Origin: Planctomycetaceae bacterium
Lineage (GTDB): Bacteria; Planctomycetota; Planctomycetia; Pirellulales; UBA1268
Length of the DNA stretch: 11,276 bases
NCBI GenBank assembly: GCA_947453875.1
Contig: CANGIH010000035.1
Location: 1 to 11,276, forward strand
Reading direction: 5' to 3'
The notes under the pieces are model-generated. The model ran no database searches and was not told where the DNA came from. It saw only the letters and a program-made list of their open reading frames with translations. Of this stretch, positions 8,013-11,276 are shown one piece after another. How positions within the stretch are numbered: position 1 is the stretch's first letter; every line of letters starts with the position of its first letter. The position numbers were made by a program, and so were the translations under genes.

Positions 8013-8369
8013 TCAGAACTTCGCCAGCGCCTCGGCCTGATCCTTGTGGATCGAAAACAGCTTGTTGAGGTTCGTGAGCTTGAAGACCTCATAAATCTGC
8101 GGATGGATGCTGCACATTTTCAGCTTCCCCTTGAGCACGCCCATCTTGCGGTGGATCTGCCCGAGGAGGCCGAGGACGGCGCTCGACATGAACTCGACGT
8201 TGGAGAAGTCGAGGAGGAGGTCGAGGCCCTGCCGGTCGTTGATCAGGCGGAGGAGCTCGACGCGCAGTTCGTCGAGGGCGGTCTCGTCGAGGATCTTCTT
8301 GTCCTTGAACTTGGCGATTTCTGCGGTGCCCTGCTTGGAGACCTCGATCCTGCGGTAGACGTCGCTCAT
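8013..8369 (-). CDS. STAS-domain anti-sigma factor antagonist (SpoIIAA/RsbV-like)
   Basis: This is a 118-residue single STAS domain. In this family the unphosphorylated protein binds and neutralises a kinase/anti-sigma partner, and phosphorylation on a Ser at the start of helix 2 releases it. The core DLLLDFSNVEFMSSAVLGLL (50-69) matches the STAS phosphorylation-site region, with S62 and S63 as candidate phospho-acceptors (by analogy with DSSGLG of SpoIIAA), followed by LKMCSIHPQIYEVFKLTNLNK. The start is the ATG at 8369, with GAGGT about 9 nt upstream; the longer open frame above it runs through a promoter-like region and has no similarity. It is the first gene of a two-gene operon with the REC-PP2C phosphatase, its expected phosphatase. 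No RsbW/SpoIIAB-type kinase is visible in the window, so the third partner must be encoded elsewhere. Confidence 0.93.
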   Translation of the reverse strand: MSDVYRRIEVSKQGTAEIAKFKDKKILDETALDELRVELLRLINDRQGLDLLLDFSNVEFMSSAVLGLLGQIHRKMGVLKGKLKMCSIHPQIYEVFKLTNLNKLFSIHKDQAEALAKF

Positions 8370-8424
8370 GGACGGATGACCTCGTGCCTGCTGGCTGGAA
8401 AAAAGGAACGGGACGGAAGCCGGC

Positions 8425-8430
8425 AGTATA
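8425..8430 (-). promoter_or_regulatory. Candidate -10 element (TATACT) for the STAS/phosphatase operon
   Basis: On the minus strand TATACT stands about 56 nt before the STAS start codon, preceded by TGGC. It is the only good AT-rich hexamer in a very GC-rich stretch. No convincing -35 box is seen 17 nt upstream, so the call rests on the -10 match and position only. Confidence 0.4.
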
Positions 8431-8543
8431 GCCAGCCGCCGGCCCCGGCACCCGTTCAGGCGCCGGATTGGCCGATCCTGCCGGGGGGGAGGGAGATGAC
8501 GGCGGAAGCAGCCTGCCAATGCCGACGGGAGTCCGGGAGGGCA

Positions 8544-8572
8544 TTTGCCGACGGCCTGTTCGTGGCCTAGGT
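8544..8572 (+). promoter_or_regulatory. Promoter-like element TTTGCC-N17-CTAGGT before the small ORF
   Basis: TTTGCC (8544-8549) and CTAGGT (8567-8572) are separated by 17 nt. The small ORF's ATG lies about 45 nt downstream, with its ribosome binding site in between. An almost identical pair with the same spacing precedes mcp2 (8917-8945). The sigma factor is unknown. Confidence 0.4.
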
Positions 8573-8617
8573 TTCCAGGTCGGTTCGGGGCGTTCTCCCG
8601 GAGGACAGGAGGCTGCC

Positions 8618-8887
8618 ATGGCCCGATTTCCGAGCGGTTTCTGGGGCCCGAGGCCGCGGTGGGCGCTGATTCCTCTCCTTGCCGTGGCGGGGTTTGTCGC
8701 CGCCATCGCTCCCGACAGGGCGTCCACAGGACCGGTCGCCGTCACCGTCCTCAAACCGGCGTCCGGCGATGCCGCGCTGGACCTGTCGGATGCCGGGGAA
8801 ATCCCCGCCGTCATGCCTATCGAGGTCCGGTATGGCGTCCCATCGCCGCAGACGGCATGGCTGTGGACGGAGCGTCGGCCCGGGTGA
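8618..8887 (+). CDS. Small hypothetical protein with N-terminal hydrophobic segment
   Basis: I do not recognise this 89-residue ORF. A strong Shine-Dalgarno AGGAGG (8607-8612) sits 5 nt before the ATG, a promoter-like element lies about 45 nt upstream, and a probable intrinsic terminator follows the TGA within about 10 bp, so it looks like an independent transcription unit. The N terminus is basic and aromatic (MARFPSGFWGPRPRW), followed by a hydrophobic stretch ALIPLLAVAGFVAAIA (16-31) that could be a signal peptide or single membrane anchor. The rest (32-89) is short, Pro/Ala-rich and mildly acidic, without cysteines or a visible motif. It may be a small secreted or membrane-anchored protein, or a chance ORF in GC-rich DNA; the ribosome binding site and terminator favour a real gene. 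Nothing links it functionally to the receptor downstream except proximity. Confidence 0.55.
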   Translation: MARFPSGFWGPRPRWALIPLLAVAGFVAAIAPDRASTGPVAVTVLKPASGDAALDLSDAGEIPAVMPIEVRYGVPSPQTAWLWTERRPG

Positions 8888-8893
8888 ATGGCC

Positions 8894-8919
8894 GAACAGG
8901 ACCTGCAGCCTGTTTTTTT
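8894..8919 (+). terminator. Probable intrinsic terminator after the small ORF
   Basis: AACAGG (8895-8900) pairs with CCTGTT (8909-8914) around an 8-nt loop, with a G-T pair extending the base, and the 3' arm runs into seven Ts (8913-8919). It lies 7 bp after the small ORF's stop. The stem is short, but this is the clearest T-tract in the window. Confidence 0.55.
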
Positions 8920-8945
8920 GCGGTGCCGCATCCGCAGAGCTAGGG
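8917..8945 (+). promoter_or_regulatory. Promoter-like element TTTGCG-N17-CTAGGG before mcp2
   Basis: TTTGCG (8917-8922) and CTAGGG (8940-8945) are 17 nt apart, about 36 nt before the mcp2 ATG. They match the pair before the small ORF in both boxes and in spacing. The upstream box uses the end of the terminator T-tract. Confidence 0.42.
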
Positions 8946-8981
8946 TTGGGAAAATCCCCTCACGGCTCCAGGATCGTCCCC

Positions 8982-10685
8982 ATGAACGCCTCTGCCACTC
9001 CGCGGCGGATCGCCCTCGCCTTTCTCGCCATCGTGCTCCTTTCACTGATGCTGGGGGTCGTTGCCCTGTGGCTGGTCAACGGGTTGCGTGGCACTGTCGC
9101 CACCATCGGCGGCAACTCGGTGCCCTCGCTCGTGACCCTCAACAGCATCAAGGATCATGTCACGCAGGCGGGTCGATCGGCCCGCCGCAGCGTGATGGCG
9201 GTCGATGCGGCCGTCCGTGCCAGGGCGGTCAGTGACTACAAAGAGGCCAAGGTCGCCGGGGACGAGGCCGAGCTCCGCTACGACTCGTTGGATTTGAGTT
9301 ATGACGACGAGGATCGTCGGCTGTTCCTCGCCGCGCGGGCCCAGCGCCGCGAGTTTCATCAGAAGGCCGACGAGCTCATGGAGATGACGGGCGCTGGTCC
9401 GGAATGGGCCGCCAACGAGAAAGCGGCCACGGCATTTCTCGTCGACACCGTCGACCCGGCGTGGGGAAAGAGCCTCGACAGGTTTCACGAGGATATCGAG
9501 TACAACGTCCGGATCGCGGAACGCGCGACGAAGTCGTCGCACGAACAGGCGATCAACAGTTTCGTGACGCTGCTGGTGCTGCTCCTGCTGATCACGCTGC
9601 TCGGCTCGGTGGTCGGCTGGCGGACCGTCGCGGCCACGAAGGAGGCTCTCGCCGGGATCGACGATGCGATCCGGGCAGGAGTGGATCACACCAACGACGC
9701 GCTCGCGGCGATCGCCGACGCGCTCCAGGATGGGGCCGATCAGACTTCGGCCAGCGCCGGTCAGCTCACGTCGGCCAGTCGCTCGCTCGCCGTGGGTTGC
9801 AGCGAACAGGGGCAGACGGTCGCCGAGACCAGCGCCTCCCTCGAGCAGATCTCGGCCATGGTGCGGAGCACCGCCGACAATTCGGTCAAGGCGAAGGAGT
9901 GTGCCGGCCAGGCGCGATCCGCGGCCGAAACCGGTCGGGCGACGATGGAGCAGATGACGGCGGCGATGCAGGCGATCGAGGCATCGGGCATCGACGTCTC
10001 CAAGATCATCAAGAACATCGATGAGATCGCCTTCCAGACGAACATCCTCTCCCTCAACGCCGCGGTCGAGGCGGCCAGGGCGGGGGAGGCGGGGGCGGGA
10101 TTCGCCGTCGTCGCCGACGAGGTCCGCTCGCTCGCCCAGCGGAGCGCCGCGGCGGCCAGGGAAACGGCGGCCAAGATCGAGGCCTCGATCGCCAGCAGCC
10201 AGCGCGGCGTCCGGAGCTGTGGCGAGGTCCGCGAATCACTCCGGGAGATCGCCGAACGGGTGGCGTCGGCCGATGTTCTCGTGGCGGAGATCGCCATGGG
10301 GGCGAAGGAGCAGGCAGCGGGGATCAAGCAGATCGGGATCGCGATGACCCAGGTCGACAAAGTCACGCAGCACAGCGCCTCGAGCGCCGAGGAGACATCG
10401 AGTGCCGCGGAGGAACTCGAGCACCAGGCCCGGCTCCTCAAGGAGACGGTCACCCGCCTCCGTGAGCTCATGGCGGGGGCGGCGGAGGCCTACGGCTACG
10501 ACGACAAGCCCCGGCAGGACGCGGGCGGCATCCACCGGGTCGGTCCAAGGCGATCATCGCCCCGCCCGGGAGCGGTGGCGACCGGCAGTCGCGCGCGGGT
10601 GCAACCGTCCCGCGGCCGAATCGTCATGCCCGGTGACCGGCCCGGGGGCGCCGACGCCAACGACGCCCATTTCCGCAATTTCTGA
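8982..10685 (+). CDS. Methyl-accepting chemotaxis protein with four-helix-bundle-like sensor (MCP2)
   Basis: This is a 567-residue chemoreceptor. TM1 is at about 11-33 and TM2 at about 194-213. The periplasmic part of about 160 residues is predominantly helical (4HB-MCP-like, 34-190), with LNSIKDHVTQAGRSARRSVM near its start. The cytoplasmic signalling domain has the hairpin tip IDEIAFQTNILSLNAAVEAA (346-365) followed by RAGEAGAGFAVVADEVRSLA, which contacts CheW and CheA. No clear HAMP domain is seen after TM2. The coiled coil ends near 500, then a basic, Pro/Gly/Arg-rich tail of about 60 residues runs to the C-terminal HFRNF, which fits the loose CheR-docking pentapeptide pattern x-aromatic-x-x-aromatic. 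The start is the ATG at 8982, with AGGA 8 nt upstream and TM1 directly after; the open frame back to 8679 is upstream noise. It appears to be transcribed alone, separate from the che operon, and probably joins the same array. Confidence 0.94.
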   Translation: MNASATPRRIALAFLAIVLLSLMLGVVALWLVNGLRGTVATIGGNSVPSLVTLNSIKDHVTQAGRSARRSVMAVDAAVRARAVSDYKEAKVAGDEAELRYDSLDLSYDDEDRRLFLAARAQRREFHQKADELMEMTGAGPEWAANEKAATAFLVDTVDPAWGKSLDRFHEDIEYNVRIAERATKSSHEQAINSFVTLLVLLLLITLLGSVVGWRTVAATKEALAGIDDAIRAGVDHTNDALAAIADALQDGADQTSASAGQLTSASRSLAVGCSEQGQTVAETSASLEQISAMVRSTADNSVKAKECAGQARSAAETGRATMEQMTAAMQAIEASGIDVSKIIKNIDEIAFQTNILSLNAAVEAARAGEAGAGFAVVADEVRSLAQRSAAAARETAAKIEASIASSQRGVRSCGEVRESLREIAERVASADVLVAEIAMGAKEQAAGIKQIGIAMTQVDKVTQHSASSAEETSSAAEELEHQARLLKETVTRLRELMAGAAEAYGYDDKPRQDAGGIHRVGPRRSSPRPGAVATGSRARVQPSRGRIVMPGDRPGGADANDAHFRNF

Positions 10686-10828
10686 CGCGTTGGCACGAAC
10701 TCGTGGCCGCAGCGCAAGTCTCATGGCCACAAGGTCTTTGAGTCTGCGTGTCGATGCTCGGCACAAGACGTGCATGGAGCGAATGCCGATGGCAGCAGGG
10801 GAACTGGCCGGTTAGTCTTCCCACTGCT

Positions 10829-10891
10829 GGAACGCCAGCCTGACGGCGGCATGGGGCTTTCTTGGATGCCCCGCGCCGCCGTCGGCGTTCC
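10829..10891 (+). repeat. Long inverted repeat, candidate structured RNA leader (hairpin 1)
   Basis: The left arm GGAACGCC (10829-10836) and GACGGCGGC (10842-10850), interrupted by a 5-nt bulge, pairs perfectly with the right arm GCCGCCGTC-GGCGTTCC (10875-10891), giving 17 bp of stem. Inside the loop GGGGC (10853-10857) pairs with GCCCC (10868-10872) around a 10-nt loop. There is no T-tract after it. It could be a structured 5' leader, a non-T-tract terminator or a small RNA; the sequence alone does not decide, and the strand is assumed from the downstream gene. Confidence 0.55.
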
Positions 10892-10893
10892 GT

Positions 10894-10941
10894 CGCAGCG
10901 GCTTGGGTCAGGCGGCCCGGGAGCCATGTCGGCCCGCTGCG
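10894..10941 (+). repeat. Second inverted repeat (hairpin 2) before the DUF1559 gene
   Basis: CGCAGCGG (10894-10901) is perfectly complementary to CCGCTGCG (10934-10941), with a 32-nt GC-rich loop that contains the palindrome CCCGGG. It starts 3 nt after hairpin 1 and ends about 10 nt before the GGAG of the next gene. Confidence 0.45.
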
Positions 10942-10964
10942 AAATCCCTCGGAGTCTTCCCATC

Positions 10965-11276
10965 ATGGCCCTCGCTCCCAGCTCCCTCGCGATCGCCCCC
11001 CTCTCCGGCCCGGCTCGCCGATCACGGGCGTTCACACTGGTCGAACTCCTCGTCGTCATCGCCATCATCGGAACCCTCGTCGGTCTCCTGCTCCCGGCGG
11101 TCCAAGCCGCCCGCGAGGCTGCCCGGAGCATGTCCTGCAAGAACCAACTCAAGCAGTTGGGCCTTTCCTGCCAGACGATCAACGACGCCAAGCGTGGGCT
11201 GCCCCCCGTCGCCGCCCCCTCGAGCCACGATCCGATCACCGTCGCCGGCAACAGCTACCGCGGCGCCGTCGGTTTC
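10965..11276 (+). CDS. DUF1559-family (PulG-like, prepilin-type N-terminus) protein, 3' partial
   Basis: The first 104 residues are present; the gene runs off the right edge. After a 22-residue leader (MALAPSSLAIAPLSGPARRS, then RA) comes FTLVELLVVIAIIGTLVGLL (23-42), a type IV prepilin-like N-terminal segment with the conserved Glu at position 5 after the presumed cleavage site; Ala, rather than the usual Gly, stands at -1. It continues LPAVQAAREAARSMSCKNQL KQLGL, the signature opening of DUF1559 proteins, which are massively duplicated in Planctomycetes and usually end in an H-X9-DG motif (outside this window). They are thought to be exported, surface-associated pseudopilin-like proteins of unknown role. 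GGAG lies about 10 nt before this ATG. Another in-frame ATG at 10926 would add 13 residues but has a poorly spaced ribosome binding site and lies inside hairpin 2. Confidence 0.9.
   Translation, partial: MALAPSSLAIAPLSGPARRSRAFTLVELLVVIAIIGTLVGLLLPAVQAAREAARSMSCKNQLKQLGLSCQTINDAKRGLPPVAAPSSHDPITVAGNSYRGAVGF

Larger units (their letters stand above)
8370..8617. other. Divergent intergenic region between the STAS gene and the small ORF
   Basis: This region holds the leader of the STAS/phosphatase operon (minus strand) and, further right, a promoter-like element for the small ORF on the plus strand. ORFs that cross it are extensions of downstream genes without family similarity. I see no RNA gene or repeat here. 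Confidence 0.5.
10686..10964. other. Intergenic region between mcp2 and the DUF1559 gene
   Basis: This 279-bp stretch holds no ORF I can support. Just after mcp2 is a 6-bp perfect stem GTGGCC/GGCCAC (10703-10708 with 10725-10730) with no T-tract, a weak candidate for an mcp2 terminator. The right half holds two strong inverted repeats (separate entries) and a 10-bp direct repeat, AGTCTTCCCA, at 10814-10823 and 10953-10962. Confidence 0.5.

Noticed and set aside
6833..8068. Plus-strand open frame (411 codons) opposite the REC-PP2C gene
   Set aside because: It is the mirror of a well-supported phosphatase gene and has shadow-like composition (His/Arg/Glu/Leu-rich) with no motif.
8679..8981. 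N-terminal extension of MCP2 to an upstream ATG
   Set aside because: The extension is Arg/Pro/Ser-rich, runs through the small ORF, its terminator and a promoter-like element, and the ATG at 8982 has its own ribosome binding site followed directly by TM1.
10814..10962. MITE or insertion element with a 10-bp target duplication
   Set aside because: The inverted repeats are not at the ends of the bracketed segment (one arm begins 5 bp from the left repeat, the arms end well short of the right one) and there is no terminal inverted repeat.
1..11276. CRISPR array, tRNA/rRNA genes, transposase, integrase or phage genes
   Set aside because: No regularly spaced repeats, no cloverleaf or rRNA motifs and no such protein families were seen on either strand.

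Overview
The window is GC-rich, gene-dense bacterial DNA, most likely from a planctomycete (Pirellulales-like). The strongest clue is the partial gene at the right edge. It has the short prepilin-type leader and the FTLVELLVVIAIIG...LLPAVQAAREAARR-like opening of the DUF1559 (PulG-like) proteins, which are hugely expanded in Planctomycetes. The lineage is inferred from that family and from composition; there is no rRNA gene here to confirm it.

Region 1 (1-6502, + strand) is a compact chemosensory operon: the C-terminal part of cheA (cut by the left edge), cheW, a Cache-type methyl-accepting chemotaxis protein (MCP1), cheB and cheR. cheA/cheW and cheW/mcp1 each overlap by ATGA. mcp1 and cheB are 15 bp apart in the same frame, and cheR starts about 32 bp after cheB, probably at a TTG. 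MCP1 would sense a ligand in the periplasm, CheW would couple it to CheA, and CheR and CheB would set receptor methylation. Two departures from the textbook form stand out. CheA carries a second CheW-like domain at its C terminus. CheB carries an extra N-terminal receiver whose phospho-acceptor Asp is Asn.

Region 2 (6512-8369, - strand) converges on cheR with a 9-bp gap. It is a two-gene partner-switching module: a STAS anti-anti-sigma-type protein followed by a receiver-coiled coil-PP2C (SpoIIE/RsbU-like) phosphatase. No RsbW-like kinase or sigma factor is in the window. A plausible reading is that the chemosensory phosphorelay feeds this phosphatase, which dephosphorylates the STAS protein.

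Region 3 (8370-10685) is a divergent intergenic region, a small unrecognised ORF with a strong ribosome binding site and an N-terminal hydrophobic segment, a likely intrinsic terminator, and a second chemoreceptor (MCP2). MCP2 has a four-helix-bundle-like sensor and a C-terminal tail ending in HFRNF. The small ORF and mcp2 are each preceded by nearly the same promoter-like element (TTTGC-N17-CTAGG).

Region 4 (10686-11276) is a 279-bp intergenic stretch with two adjacent strong inverted repeats, leading into the truncated DUF1559 gene. There is no tRNA, rRNA, CRISPR array, transposase or integrase. The best leads are the degenerate receiver on CheB, the kinase-less partner-switch module beside the che operon, the receptor tail, and the structured leader before the DUF1559 gene.
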